64,000 nucleotides of DNA from Paramecium tetraurelia (lineage: Eukaryota; Ciliophora; Oligohymenophorea; Peniculida; Parameciidae). Shown piece by piece: positions 37,580-50,659 of this stretch (position 1 is its first letter; each line of letters starts with the position of its first letter). The stretch covers positions 372,001 to 436,000 of the forward strand of contig NW_001799300.1 in NCBI RefSeq assembly GCF_000165425.1, written 5' to 3'. Below the pieces are notes generated by a model. That model was not told the origin of the DNA. It worked only from the letters and a program-made list of their open reading frames with translations, and made no database searches. The position numbers were made by a program, and so were the translations under genes.

Positions 37580-38081
37580 AATAATTTTATTCTTATCTTT
37601 ATTATTATAATGAATTTATATATAAATCTTATTGAATAGTAATTTGAATATCTTTAATGTAACCAATATAATCAATATATTGATTAAATTTGGATTACTT
37701 TAGTATATAGAAGATTATATAATGCTTTTTAATAATAATGATAGTACTCTAAGCACAATTTTGAGGGTGTTTGGGAATAATTATTATCATCATAATGATA
37801 AGTCTATTCTAATCTAAATAACAAATTTAATTTTAACTACTTTATTTGACTAATTATAATTAAATACTTTAAAAAAATAAAGAAGATTTTGTTATTAAAT
37901 TGAAAAATACAAAGTCAAAATAAAGTTAATACTTTTTATTGATAGTTGTTCCAATTCAATAACCTTTCTGTCATTAATATCAATTTAAGATCTTTATTCT
38001 TTTTGGTAAACTTTATAATGGCAAATAAAAATATAATATATGTTGTATATCATTTATTATTTCTAAATAAAGAAGATTACA
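37580..38081. other. AT-rich intergenic stretch between convergent genes
   Basis: About 500 bp between the stops of VPS13 and of the actin-like gene. Very AT-rich; a weak hairpin (TTATCAT...ATGATAA) near 37785. No gene recognised. It is unusually long for a convergent gap here, where others are 13-36 bp. Confidence 0.45.
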
Positions 38082-39233
38082 TCAAGTGACTGTCTAACAT
38101 TTTCTGTGAACTATGGTTGGACCGTTTTCATCGTATTCTCTTCTTGTGATCCACATATTTTCAGAGTAAGATAATGAAGATAAGATTTATCCACCTATCC
38201 ATTCTTAGAATCTTTCTCTATAGGCAACAATTTTGATTTTCTATTTTGATAGAACAAGAAAGTATAATTCTCTCCTTAGTCTTTCTTCGAGTCCTGGGAA
38301 CAGGCTAGTACCTCCTGACAGGACAATATTTTTATAACTAAGATTTAAATTAAAAAATTCATACAGATTGTCTCTGATTTCTTCTTAGCATTTTAAAATT
38401 TATTTGTGAGTTAATTCATCGATACCTCCAACTTCAAAACCAATTAATTTTGGTTTGAAGAGTAGTTCAGGACATCGGAATCTTTGGTCTTCGATTACAA
38501 TTATGTTTCCATCTGGTAATTCATAATGTTTGTTTTTGGCCTTACTTTCCTTGTATATCTTCATTTCCTCTTCATAATCAAGAGCAACATAGCATAATTT
38601 CTCTTTAATATCTCTGGCAATTTCCAATTCAGTAGATGATTCGAATGAAAGACCCAATTCAGTCAAGATCCTAACAAAATATTCAGTGCATGCATTTCCT
38701 CCCAAGCAAATTCTGAGAGCAGCATATGAAAGAACTTTACCCTCATAGATTGGGATTGTGTATGTACAACTTTCTCCACATGACACTACAAAACCTGTGA
38801 TTCTTCCAGAACTATAGAGTGCCAATGCTGCTTCGTTATGAACCTAAAATTTTGGTACTTTGAATGTTTCAAAAAAGACTTGTATCATTTTCTCTCTGTT
38901 GGATTCTTAGAAGAACATTGGTTCAGTCAAAAGAACTGGATGATCTTCTGGATTGACTCTTAATTCATTAATAGCATATTGCCAAATTCTTTCCATATCT
39001 TCCCAATTTTTTATAATACCATTCTCAAATGGGGACTATATATTTAAGAGTCTTCTCAAAGCTAAAGCCTCATCACCAACGTAGACATCTTTGCTGTCCA
39101 TACCAATCATAATTCCTTATTTCTTTGGTTTTCCTACAACTGCAGGGAAGCAGTGGCTTGGAGTTTAATCCCAAGACAAACCGACTCGGCATGATCCTGA
39201 TCCGTTATCTATAACGACTGGTTGGTTTTTCAT
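38082..39233 (-). CDS. Divergent actin with altered active-site residues
   Basis: An intronless frame of 383 residues, close to the 375 of actin. Recognisable actin landmarks: [14 protein letters not shown] (phosphate loop 1), [76 protein letters not shown] and a C-terminal IVHRKCQTVT. Differences from ordinary actin sit in the nucleotide cleft: the catalytic Gln137 (in VAIQAVLSLY) corresponds to Asn in [10 protein letters not shown], and phosphate loop 2 DSGDGVTH is replaced by SCGESCTY, so Asp154 and His161 are lost; Lys18 is Arg. There is a short insertion-like segment in subdomain 4. The actin fold is clear; ATP hydrolysis is doubtful. Paramecium is known to have many divergent actins. 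The start ATG (39231-39233) has a competing ATG seven bases upstream in another frame. Confidence 0.85.
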
Positions 39234-39286
39234 CATTCATATACATGAATTATGTAGAAAAGTAAAAAGATACTATAAATAATAAA

Positions 39287-39567
39287 ATGGCTTAATTCTA
39301 TTAAATATAGCATTATATTAAAAATTTTGTATTAGTAATATTTTAGGATAAAAAGGTAACTTCGCTAGTATCGGAGTTTTTAAAACCTTTGATAACCAGT
39401 AGTCTCAAGACTATAGAACTGTATGGATAAATTCGAACCTACCCAAACTGAGATTGTGGGCAAGAGATTCAGTAAGCAACCACGATTTCTTATAAGAAAT
39501 TGTGAATGAATTAAAGAACATAGTAGATCATTAGGAATATACGTATCATAATATTTGTGGAAATTGA
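39287..39567 (+). CDS. Small unknown protein, one apparent frameshift
   Basis: ATG 39287-39289 starts MAQFYQIQHYIKNF; an 18-nt intron (GTATTA...TTTTAG) follows. A one-base shift in the A5 run 39350-39354 is needed to join GNFASIGVFKTFDNQQSQDY, RTVWINSNLPKLRLWARDSV and a helical end (FLQEIVNELKNIVDH), stopping at TGA 39565-39567. About 86 residues. Divergent from the actin-like gene, 53 bp between starts. No family recognised. Confidence 0.45.
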
Positions 39568-40064
39568 TTATTGGAAATTTATTGACATACTCTTACTTCT
39601 CTTCTATTCCATTATGATATCCTCATCATGATTAAACATCAACCTTTGTAATACAAATTTAATGGTTGGACTACTCTAAACATTAATTATATTCAGGTAC
39701 AGTTATAGTTTATTTGTGTAAGTGTGGGTTGATTTAAATTAATGTGTCTGACAGACATAAGATGTAGAGATAAGCGATATAATTTTATAAAATAATTTAT
39801 TAGACAATTTCATTTAACAACGTTATAACCCAATAATAGATTGATATTGAAAACTTTTTTAAATTGTTCCTCTTTAAACAATGTTTATCAAGAATTTTTG
39901 ACATTTTAATAAGACTAGTTATTTAACTTTCTCAACTACTAATTAAATATTTTATTGTTTTAATAAAATTATATGAAATATTTATAATAAATAATTTGAT
40001 TTTGATAACAATTGTTAACAAGAATACATTTCTTATAATATATTAACAAAAATATGAAATTATG
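39568..40064. other. AT-rich intergenic stretch between convergent genes
   Basis: About 500 bp between the stop of the small plus-strand gene and the stop of the p24 gene. Very AT-rich; no protein-like frame or RNA gene seen. Confidence 0.45.
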
Positions 40065-40711
40065 TCAAATAAGTTTCTTTTACTTAAAAAAATTCTTCAA
40101 TTAACGAGCTTAAACAAAATTTGTTAATGACATCAAAATCAAAGTGACTATACTAAAAATAATGATTTTGTATGAAATTTTGCTAACATTTGAAAATCTT
40201 GTAGCTTATCTTTCTTCTATTTCTTTTTATTCATGCTAGAATAATTATCAATAAAACGTATACTTCGACTGAATTTATTAATCCATTCAACTTCTTAAGA
40301 TGTATTTCAATAGGTTTCAAGTCCTCCTTTTAAGCCACTAAAGAAAAGTCTTAAGCATCCATTCCTGTAGCTAAACTGAAGTTGAAATTGATTCCAGCAT
40401 TTGCTAAGTTGTGTACACAAAACTAATAATTTTCTTAAGTGTTATTAGTTGTAAATGAAAACTTATTCAGTTCTAAACTATGAGAGTACTGTAAAATGCT
40501 ATCAGCCTTTTTTTATGGGATCTTGAATATTTTGATTTAATCTTACATGTATTTTTAATGAATATTCACTTGAATTTGCCTGAACTGAGCCAACAACCAG
40601 ACTATTTTACCCAATGATTTCTCCAAAGCACTTCAACTCTTTTGACCTTAATGGGAATGTAAACTGTATGCTCAAAGCTCCATAAAATAGAATTGCAAAT
40701 ATAGTAAACAT
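40065..40711 (-). CDS. p24/TMED (emp24) family cargo receptor
   Basis: p24 proteins cycle between ER and Golgi and help pack cargo into COPII and COPI vesicles. After two introns (25 nt after KIH, 28 nt after NSVE) the product is about 195 residues, usual for the family. It shows a signal peptide (MFTIFAILFYGALSIQ), the start of a GOLD domain (FPLRSKELKCFGE with the conserved Cys-Phe), a second GOLD cysteine (YQFCVHN), a membrane-proximal coiled coil, and a single membrane segment (IIIFSIVTLILMSLTNF). The tail ARQLKNFFKQKKLI carries both trafficking signals of the family: a diphenylalanine for COPII and a C-terminal KKxx for COPI retrieval. The gene follows the coiled-coil gene on the same strand with a 24-bp gap. 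Confidence 0.88.
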
Positions 40712-40735
40712 TACGTGTTAAAAAATAAATAATAA

Positions 40736-42525
40736 TCAAATTAGTGATATAAGTTATTTTGCTATTAGCTCATTCTTTTCAGCTTCACTAATAATGAACG
40801 GTTTTCCATTGTCATCTAGTAGTTGCATACCCATTTCCGCATCACATAATTGCTCTCCAGCATATGTACATAGAAGTGTCTTTTATTGTTTGCCCAAATA
40901 TAGTAATCCTAGTTTAAATATGATAATTTACTTCGTTTGATTGCTTAATATAAAGGGGGTATGTTTTCGGATTGCTTCTTTTAGGCATTTCCAATTTATG
41001 GTGCCTTTGCAAAATCTTCGTTCAATAATCTATTAATGTTAATTAATTATGAAGATTTAAAAGGATTTTTAGGTGATTGAACTCTACTTGATTTACCATC
41101 TCCTGTTATAAACTCGATGCTGTCATTAGAATCTAAAATTGAATTCTCATTAAAATCGACAAAATCTTCTAGACTAATCTCAAATTAGCGTGGATTCGGC
41201 TACTTTTTCAATTTTTTAGATACACTTTAAGGTCTATTTTTGGTAAAGTTTAATCCAGCACTTGTTGAATTGGTGTAAAAACTATTGGATTTCAAATTCT
41301 TAGGAGATAGTATTTATTATACACAAGGTGATTTGATAATTTTATTGTTTTATGATATTTTATATAACTCTTATTACTATTTCTAAATGATTAATTGAGA
41401 CTACTCAATCTCTTTCTTGAGTTCTTCATTCTATTTTAAGATTGATTTTATTTTTTCATCTTTTTCTTAAATCTTTAAAGTGAATTACTATTAAATTTAA
41501 GAAAATTTAGAAACTAGAGAATTGTATTGTTATTTAAGTTATTAAGAGTTTTATCTGGCAGTTTATTAACTTTGAGAATTTTCTTTCACCATTTCTAGCA
41601 TCGTTTCGATTTAGTTTTATGCTTATTGATTGACTTAAATCAAGGAGTTATTAATAGTGGTTCTAATTTTATTAATTTCATCGTTTTTATCTGAGTTAAT
41701 TTTAGCTATCAATTGATGAGCCTATTGCAATTGAGTTTAGTATTATTGTTGTAGGATCGTAACGGATTAAACAACAATCTATTCAGCTCTGTTTCGGTCA
41801 ATCTTTTATTCTAATTTATTTTGTAAAATTTAGAGTTCTTATTAAAAGTGTTATTCATCTTAATTTAATCTAAGTGTTGTATTAGACAGAAGGTTCTTTG
41901 ATAGATGTTCATTTTATTTTAGCTTATTTTCTAAGTCTGCTTTCATTTCATCAATTTAGGAATTTATATTCCCTTGTAAATTGAGTACTTTTCTGTCTAT
42001 TTCTTACATAAAATATGTGGTGTAATCATTAAGTTAAATGTTTAAATCTATTCCTTTTATTTAGATTTACATTTCCTCCTAAAACTTTTTGAATTCAATA
42101 TCAAATTTTTCTTTCAAAGATGAGTAATCATGAACCTTTTCTGATAATCTATTTTGCAATTCAGAAACCTATTCTTACAAATCAAGAATAGCTTAATTTT
42201 TTTAATTGATTTCTTGTATATATTTCTATTGTTGCTCTTATTGTATCGGGTTATATTCCACGCTTATAGCCTTTTTATGTTGCATCGGGATGCTCTCAGC
42301 TGGTAAATTTTGAAATTAATTCACAATAATTTGTTCTTAATGAGGGATTCGAGTCATCGCAGTTGGGCTTTAGGCTCTAAAGTTATAAAACAGAGTACCT
42401 TGGTTATGTTGGAAAGTAGGCATAAGTGACTTGTTGAGTCTCATGATTAGAAGATAGGCATCTAATGACTTATCGAGTCTCAGTAGTATTTTTAGTGGAA
42501 TTTGGTCTGGGTACTCTTTGATCAT
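40736..42525 (-). CDS. Coiled-coil protein, about 590 residues, unknown
   Basis: Best start is ATG 42523-42525 (MIKEYPDQIPLKILLRLDKS). An upstream ATG at 42575-42577 opens another plausible frame (MKPSRPPVCTIANPFIVYDQ) that could be a first exon joined by a GTC...AAG intron, so the N-terminus is unsettled. From about residue 110 the protein is a long coiled coil (QEQVSELQNRLSEKVHDY, HQLIAKINSDKNDEINKI), then a Ser-rich tail; a 23-nt intron (GTAAAT...ACTAG) precedes a compact C-terminus LCTYAGEQLCDAEMGMQLLD, GKPFIISEAEKNELIAK. The coding region near 42411-42483 contains an imperfect 38-nt tandem repeat. No known domain; a cytoskeletal role is possible but unproven. Confidence 0.6.
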
Positions 42526-42699
42526 AGACAATGAATGGGTTTGCAATTGTGCAAACAGGTGGTCTTGAAGGCTTCATTATTAACGAATTAAAAAAAAATA
42601 TATAAAAAAGTACTAAAAATCAGAAATAATCAGTAGAAAGAGTGGAAAAAGTTAAAGAATATTATGAAATCAATATAAAATTAAAACATCATAAAATTT

Positions 42700-45600
42700 A
42701 TGAGAAAGAATTAGGTGAAGAAAAAAGACAAATTTGAGGATGGAATCAGAAGGATAGTCAATGTACATAGATAAAATATTTCGGATATGATTCTCAATAA
42801 ATTGACACTCTGCATTGTTGAAAGTTAAAGCATTACTCTAAATGATTTTGCGAGAAGATGGTTAATTTAAAATTCTACAGTTCGCACTGACAACCTTTTG
42901 GCTGGTTTCGTTGATGAACATTATGCACCTTATGTTGAACTGAAAAGCTTTAACTTAAATTACTAAATCGTGAATACTAAATTATTGGAAAGTAGTAATT
43001 GGAGTTATAAAATTCTAAGTATATATATCGAAATAACATTTAGAAAAATTTGCTACAAATGCCTTGTAAAAAGATATAGACATTATAAATTTACTAGCTT
43101 ATATGCAAGTAATCATTATGGGGTTATTTTCTTAAGCCGATTCCTCTATGGTTACATCTGTAATAAATTTTGAGCATCTTGGTCCACTTTAAGCCTTCTT
43201 TTATACAAAAACAGATAAAAATATGACTCTTTTTTGGGAGGTTGGAATAGATAAAATTCCTAAAATTGCTCGAGTGGCTAAAGAATATTAAAAGGATTTG
43301 TTAGGTTATGATTATATTCATACAATAACATTCATTGATTGCAGATATGATTGCAAAGTTGACTAAAATGCTGCGAAATTCGTTACAAATTATTATTAGG
43401 AAGTTAGATCTGCTATTCATAGATAAGATTATTAATCAGTTATTTCAACTTCAAAAGGTTATCAAACAATAAAGCATTCAAGTTAGGAATATTTATTCTC
43501 AATTGAAAATAGTGATTTAGGAAGTATACACGGCGAATTGAACTATAATAAAAGATAGAATGACATTATAAAATGGATGCCAAATAGATTTCCTACTATT
43601 TATTTAACAAAATAGGAATAGTAATCATTTAAATACGATGAATCAATTAAAAGATGGGTTAGTAAAGACTATGAGGCCATCGAATAGGCTAAGAAAATGA
43701 GGGAATATTAAGCCAAGATAAATAAGGATTTATTAAAAAGATACGCCGATTTTTCATCAGCAGCTAAGCTTGTTGAATTGTTATAAAAAGTCCCTAATTT
43801 TAAGATAAAGTTAACATAAGAAGAATAGGAAGTGGTTGGATCAGATGGAAATGTTATGGTTATTGGTAGGAGTGGGACAGGTAAGACTACATGTTCAATC
43901 TTGAGACTTTTCGCTATGGAAACCTTATTTAAACTAAGATTAGAGTTATACAAATAGAAACACGAGAATGTTCTTTAGAATTATAAATACGATGATTAAG
44001 AAGTTGATAATAATGTTGGATTGCATTGTGTGTTTGCAACAGCTAGTCCTGTATTGACTACAGAAGTGAAAAGATATTATTAAAAGTTGACAGCATAAAT
44101 CAAAGCTGAATTAGAAAGGAAGAAATAAAAAGATCGATTGACACGTTTACAATAAGAATAGGAAGCATAAAGATAAGAAAGTGAGAATTAGTTCAATTAA
44201 AGCACAGTTTAAATTGTAGATGATGCTAAATAGATTGAAGAAAATTACTTTGAATAATAAATAAAGGGAATCTATCTATAAAAAGAGTAGGCAGGATTCT
44301 AAGAGGATTTAAATGAGGAGGATTGGGAAAAAGAGGAAGCGAAATTGAAATAAGAGTTAGATGCTTTTCATTCATTTGCTGATATGTAAGATTCTGATTT
44401 TCCAGCTTTTTTAACAATAAAAAAGTTATTGTTATTAATTGATGGATCACTTGCAAATCCTTTCTTCTCTCGTACTTAAGAAAACAAAATAGTCAACTCT
44501 GCCACTCATGCATAATGGAGCACTGAGAATACAGGAGTGATATTTATAAACACTTACAAAAAGGGTGGAGATTAAGATATGGAATATGATGATGAGGAGT
44601 ATGAGGCATTATTTGATGAGAATGAAAAAGACCTAGATGATATGGATGAATATGAACTTGAATAGGAATATTAAAGACAATTGTACTTGATGAACAAACC
44701 TTAGTGGTAAGAAAAGGAGGAGAACAATATGACCAAACTCTCTTAGGAAGTGGATTTCGACTTTTTCCTAAATAATTTTTGGTATAGTAAAAAAAATAGG
44801 TATTAAAATAATAATTTAAATCCAGCATTTGTTTGGACTCAAATATACTCTCATATCAAAGGTGATGCTGCTTCTCATACATATCCTGGACATTTTATAC
44901 CGAAGAAAGTATATATGAAATTAAACAAAAATGATAATCTTTTTGATGAAATCTTTGAATGCTATGTTCATTATGAAAAATGGAAGATTTAACAAGGATA
45001 TTATGATTTTATGGATGTAGTCAACCACATTCTTGTTTAATTGGTCTGCGGAAAATGTCATCTTATTCCCATTCATTATCTGATGATTGATGAATGTCAA
45101 GATCTGCCCCATGCTGTTTTACTGTTGTTGTGTAAAATAACTGAATAGGGTTTATTCTTCAGTGGAGACACTGCTTAAAATATCGCAAAGGGTGTTGGAT
45201 TTAGATTTTAAGATTTGAAGTCTCTTTTCAGGAAACCTGAAATCACTTATAATGCTAAACAAAATGATTTAAAAATTCATTAACTCACAATCAATTTTAG
45301 ATCACACAACAACATTTTATAATTAGCAAACTGCCTTGTTTCCTTATTGGAGATCTTCTTTCCAAACACGATTGACAAATTGAAAAAAGAAAGATCCAAT
45401 ATTTCAGGTCCAAAACCAATCCTAGTCAATGGGGATAAAGATGAGTTATTTTATCTTTTATCTGGAGAACATGCAGATAAAAATTAGTAAGTTGGGGAGA
45501 GACTGCCTATTGAATTTGGTTGCAATTAAGTCTTAATTGTAAAGGATTAAGATTCAAAGAAAAATATTCCTTCCATTTTACAGCACGCCTTAGTATTAAC

Positions 45601-48600
45601 CATTTATGAAGCAAAAGGATTGGAGTTTGACGATGTGATACTCTTTAATTTCTTTTAAGATCATTACATAGGAGATACCTAATGGAAATTATTAATGACT
45701 TGTGATATTCTGGATGAAGAAATTAGCAAGGAGAAATTCCTTGATAGTTGTACTAAACATTAGACCTTAGATGATGAAGCAACCATTTTTACAGGTTTCG
45801 AGGAAAGGAATGGTAACATTATAGTTAAAAGAATCGCTACTTAAAACAAATTCTACGACGAGTTAACCTACAATTATAGTTAGTTATGTAATGAGATCAA
45901 ATAATTATATGTTGCTGTCACAAGACCGAGACAACGATTAATTATATATGATGAAAATCCTTAAGCCAGATAATACATGTAAAATATATGGTAAAAACTT
46001 AATTTGATTGAATTCTTTGTATAGAGAACTCAGGAGGATAAAAATGTTGAAAGGTTTGCCAAATAAACATCAAAAGAGGAATGGAAAAAATAAGGGTTGA
46101 AAATGTTTAGAAACAAATATTATGAATAAGCTGAAAAATGCTTTGAATAATCTAAAGATGAACAGCTCTTCATAAAGGCAAGGGCTTTCAAGGTTGCAAC
46201 AGAAGCCAATGCACTTATATAATAATATTCCCAAACTTCATCCAATGGTGGAATGACAAAGAAAGATAAAAAAAAAATCTTAGCCTCATTGAAGCAACAA
46301 TAGAAAGAAAAGTTTACTGAATCAGCACAGTTATTTATGAAAATTCAGAATTACAAATAAGCAGCTTAATGTTACTATTCAGGTGAGATGTATGAAGAAG
46401 CATTAAGCATATATGTTAAGTAGGAAATGTTCAATGAGGCTGGAGAAGCAGCTTACAAATGTGAAAAGTATTCTGAAGCAGCTGATTATTTTTTTAAATC
46501 TAATGATTTTATTAGAGCTGTAGATGCATGCGAAAAGGCAGAAGCTTATGAACAGATATTTAATGTAATTCATTAATTGAGAGATAAAATACCAGTTGAA
46601 ACTAGATCTGCATTTCTAAAGAAGTACTTGCCAATAATCCTAAATAAAATGACTACTTAGATTGGATAACTTGAATAAGTGAATGAATAGCTAACAAAAA
46701 ATTAAGAAAAAAAGCCACTTATTATTGAAGAGAGTTCGGATGAGGAGGAGGATGATGAGGATGAAGAAAATGGAGATGGAGATGGAGACAAAAATTAAGT
46801 GGAGAAGGTTTAAAATAAGACAGGAAAAGAAGAGTAATAAGAAAAGATTATTGAATTAAGTAGTTAATTAATACAATCACTACCTGATCAATCATAACCA
46901 TCTATTTTGGTTAAGCAAGAAAGCATGAATAATAATTCTGATGACTCCTAATCATTTTCAGTATAAAACACATAAAGCTTTTAAATTGAATAAGACCAAG
47001 TCTAAAATAGTAAAATAATTAGTGTTGCTGAATCTGAATCATTTTAAGTGGAAAAAACATTTAAAGAGGATGATGAAGTGGAATAAAACTTTGAACATTT
47101 GTCTCACTTTGATCCAGAGGATTAATGGTTGAGAAATGATAACAAATCCATTATTGAAACAATTGCATCAAAAAAGAGTGAACAATCTGATTATTCTGCT
47201 TTTTCATATGCGTAAATGCATAGCAATCCGAATGTTTAATTCGTAAAAACCAAAGCAGATATTTTTATTCAGGATACAATAATGTAATAAATTATTAAAT
47301 ACATCTCAATGTTCTCGGATGAATTTAAATATTAATTGTATAATTAAAGAAGTAAATCAGCATAACTCAGTAATAAATAGGTTGATTAACATTAATTTGA
47401 TTATATGGTTGACTTTATGTTGGATTTAGATTTGGTTGACATCTCCTTTATTTTTTTGGTTTTAGATATTTTAGAATAGTTCAAGAATTACAAATTATGC
47501 ATTTTTGTTTGCAATAGATACAAATTGGCCGATCAATTAGGAAGATATTTAGTCTCAATTGCATCAACATATTCACCTCTTGCATTGCACTCAGCTAGTT
47601 TGAATGTTTAATACTTAATTAATGGGAAGCAAAGATAAGCTTAAATTGATAAAGGTTTGGTTTCAGCATTTGCAGTCCATAATGTATTTGAAAACATTAA
47701 TCCAGAGTTCATTACATTGAAATTTAATAATGTTAAGCTTACATCACAAAATTCATTGGGCTTAGAATGTTATTCATAGTTGCTATTATTAGGATTTTGG
47801 AAGAAAACTGTATACTAAATGGATGTTTAAAATTCATTATTAGTTTGTAAATTGTTTATGGATTTTAAAAATTGGAGATTCATTTATTATAGTAATTTAA
47901 GTCATTAGGTCACTAATAAGATTATAGAAAATGAACAAAAAGATAAAGATTTGGCCTAAGTCTATTAAACAACATTAATATTGATATAAAAGAAGCTTGA
48001 TATTTGTTTTTCAACTATGATAAGAGGAATTGATATGCTAACAATTACATATCCAAAAGATTAGTAGGAGATGGAATTCGCGATTATTACCTTGGAGCAA
48101 TATTACAGTGAATTAATAACATAAATGGTAATGAATCAGAAGGCTCCGCAAACTTTATTCTATAGACCTCATACATTAGATCTTCAAAAAACTATTAAAG
48201 TCGAACTAAATCCTAAGTAGAATCTACCTAAAATGTATTCATTAACTGAAGAAGTAGTCTTTTACTTGATTAGTAAAACAGAAGTTCCGGAAGAAATTCT
48301 TAATAAATTATGTAATATTGTACTTGATTACAAGAATCCTCATAACGAATTAGAAATTTATCAATCTGTGTTTCTACTCGTACTTTATTGTTAATATGTT
48401 GTACATAACTCAGGATTGGTTAAGACTCAATCTTGGATTACGTAATTAGATGCCAAAACATATGCTACACTAATAAAATCTCTTAGATTTATCAAGAGTT
48501 TGTTGAATACAAACCAACATTGCCTGTAGAAATTATCAAAAATTGTTACCAGAAGTGTACTATTTTACTTTAAAATCAGATAGCCAGAAAATGTAGCTTT

Positions 48601-50596
48601 ACTTAAACCATATTTTAATTCAGTAATAATCAATCGATCATCTGTAATCATATAGGGTTTAATTGAAAACAGACATAATTTACAATTGAAGGGCAATAAA
48701 ATTGTGTTGGATGATTATTACTTTGTAGATATTGATTTTGAATTCATTAGTGCCCCAAGATCTTCTGTGATATTTTTGATTTCAAAGAAACTTAGCAATG
48801 AATTGAATTCCATTACTTCTTTAAGGAGAGCTTCTTTTGATGAATATCATTTTGATCAATTGTACCCACATGAATATGAGGATCACTTTGAAAATTTGAG
48901 TATCTATTTATATAGTAGATAAAACTCCACTTAAAATTATTAATCAAGAAAGGACACTAGTTCGATAACTGTTGATGATTGGATAAAAAAGGAATTACAA
49001 ATAAGTTCTTAGAAGATGCAAGAAAGCTTAGAGAAGAAGAAAATTTAATAGATGGATGATTCAGGTGGTATAAAATTAATATTTAAGAAAAACCAAAAAC
49101 ATTCAAAATAATAACATTCTTTTATGAGGAATCCTTATCTTAAATGTTTATCCTCTGAATCAAGAAATTATAATACTCACCAGGCTTTAAAATATATTAA
49201 TCAACAACATAAAGATTCAGATTCATTCCATTCTGGTATGGTAAAATTCATCCATTTAATGAATTATGCTAGTAATAACCACTTCACCTATTAATACATC
49301 AACAGAAAAATTGAATAAGGATAATCTAGCAAATATGAGCCTTATCTTCAATATTTAGAATGCTTAATATGTAAAAAATTTAACGTGATTTCTGATGCCA
49401 CCGATCTTTATTTTTCATATCTGGAAGTTAGAAAAGATTTAATGGCTGCAGATGAATTATATTATCAATTATCTTATTTATTTTTGAATAACATAGTTGG
49501 ATATTTACTGAAAAGTAAGAATAATTGTTAGATCAAAATTGCTAATCGATACTTTATTTACTTCGATAAGATTACTTAGCCTGATGAGTAGTCATATCTA
49601 AATGAAACAAACTTTCATCCCATATCAAATTAGGATGGAATTGCCAATATAATAGAATAATTGTCAGATTTATAAAAAGATTAACCTTAAGCATTCGGCT
49701 TTAAAATCATGCTATTAATTTACACTTTAGTGCTTAATTTAAATGATATCAAAGCACATGTGATAACTGAGATTAAGAAAATCATCTATAATGTAACTGC
49801 TTAAGACGAAGTGGAATAATATGCATAAATTATGAAAGCTGTCAACTTGCCTGATAAACAAAGATTTGATGCTTTGACTATTAATTCTAATGTTATCAAA
49901 TTAGTCTTTGCTTAAAACATTAAGTTGTATTCTTTAAATGTTGTAAATAAACTAACAGCCTAAACGATTGATGATGCATATCAGAGTTGTTTAGATGAAT
50001 GGTCAAATATACAAAAAAGAAGTGAAGAACTTGAAAATAAAACAAGGAAAATAGTGACAGCTTTAAGGGAAAAGTAGAAATAGGAAAAGTTCGTTAACCC
50101 TTACTTCTATGGATTTGGTGAATATGAGTTTTCAAGGAAATTCAAGACATCCAAATATATTGACATAATAAATGAATTCATTAGAATTAGAAAGATATTA
50201 TTGTCTACATTCTATTCTATGTTGTTGACAAACTCAATTGATTTCCATTTTATTTCATTGCAATTAAAACAGCTGGATAAGAAGGAAGATGAATTCAATA
50301 CTTTATGGGGAAATTACTCATCTAAACAGATGATCCAATCAGAGTTTATTAAATAATATGATGAATAATACAAGAACACATCAGTAATAATTGAAACCTT
50401 ATTGTAATGGTAAAAAAACAATGTGACATTTGAATAAAATGCTAATAAATTGCTTGAAAGGAACAGGAAATTATTGGCCTTAAAGTGGATGAGTAATAGA
50501 GCTGGATTGGCACTTCAGAAGATTCAAAAGAAAAAGAAGGGCTTAAAGAGACAAAAGTTGTAAGAGCAGAAAAAATTAATTATGAAACTATAGTGA
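42700..50596 (+). CDS. Giant UvrD-like SF1 helicase with TPR-like repeats (TRANK1-type)
   Basis: About 2,600 residues. ATG 42700-42702 starts MRKNQVKKKDKFEDGIRRIV. At roughly 43.8-46.0 kb lies a superfamily 1 helicase core with ordered motifs: I VMVIGRSGTGKTT, II LMIDECQDLP, III FFSGDTAQNI, IV INFRSHNNI, V TIYEAKGLEFDDVIL and VI LYVAVTRPRQRLII. A solenoid of helical pairs follows (KQEMFNEAGEAAYKCEKYSE, AADYFFKSNDFIRAVDACEK), then an acidic Glu/Asp run, a Gln/Ser-rich linker and a long helical C-terminus ending in basic repeats (IQKKKKGLKRQKLQEQK). Fused UvrD core plus TPR/ankyrin-like repeats is the layout of animal TRANK1 and related protist proteins, whose function is poorly known. The N-terminal region is needed to read through short introns, such as 25 nt near 43018-43042. 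ATPase motifs look intact; nucleic-acid unwinding is inferred only. Confidence 0.8.
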
Positions 50597-50659
50597 TTTA
50601 ATTATAATTTATATATGATAAATAAATAGAAATAACAAACATATGATAATTAAATTATT

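Noticed and set aside
42970-43173. Short plus-strand frame ending GYICNKF treated as a separate gene
   Set aside because: A 25-nt intron (near 43018-43042) joins this region in another frame into the start of the giant helicase without any break.
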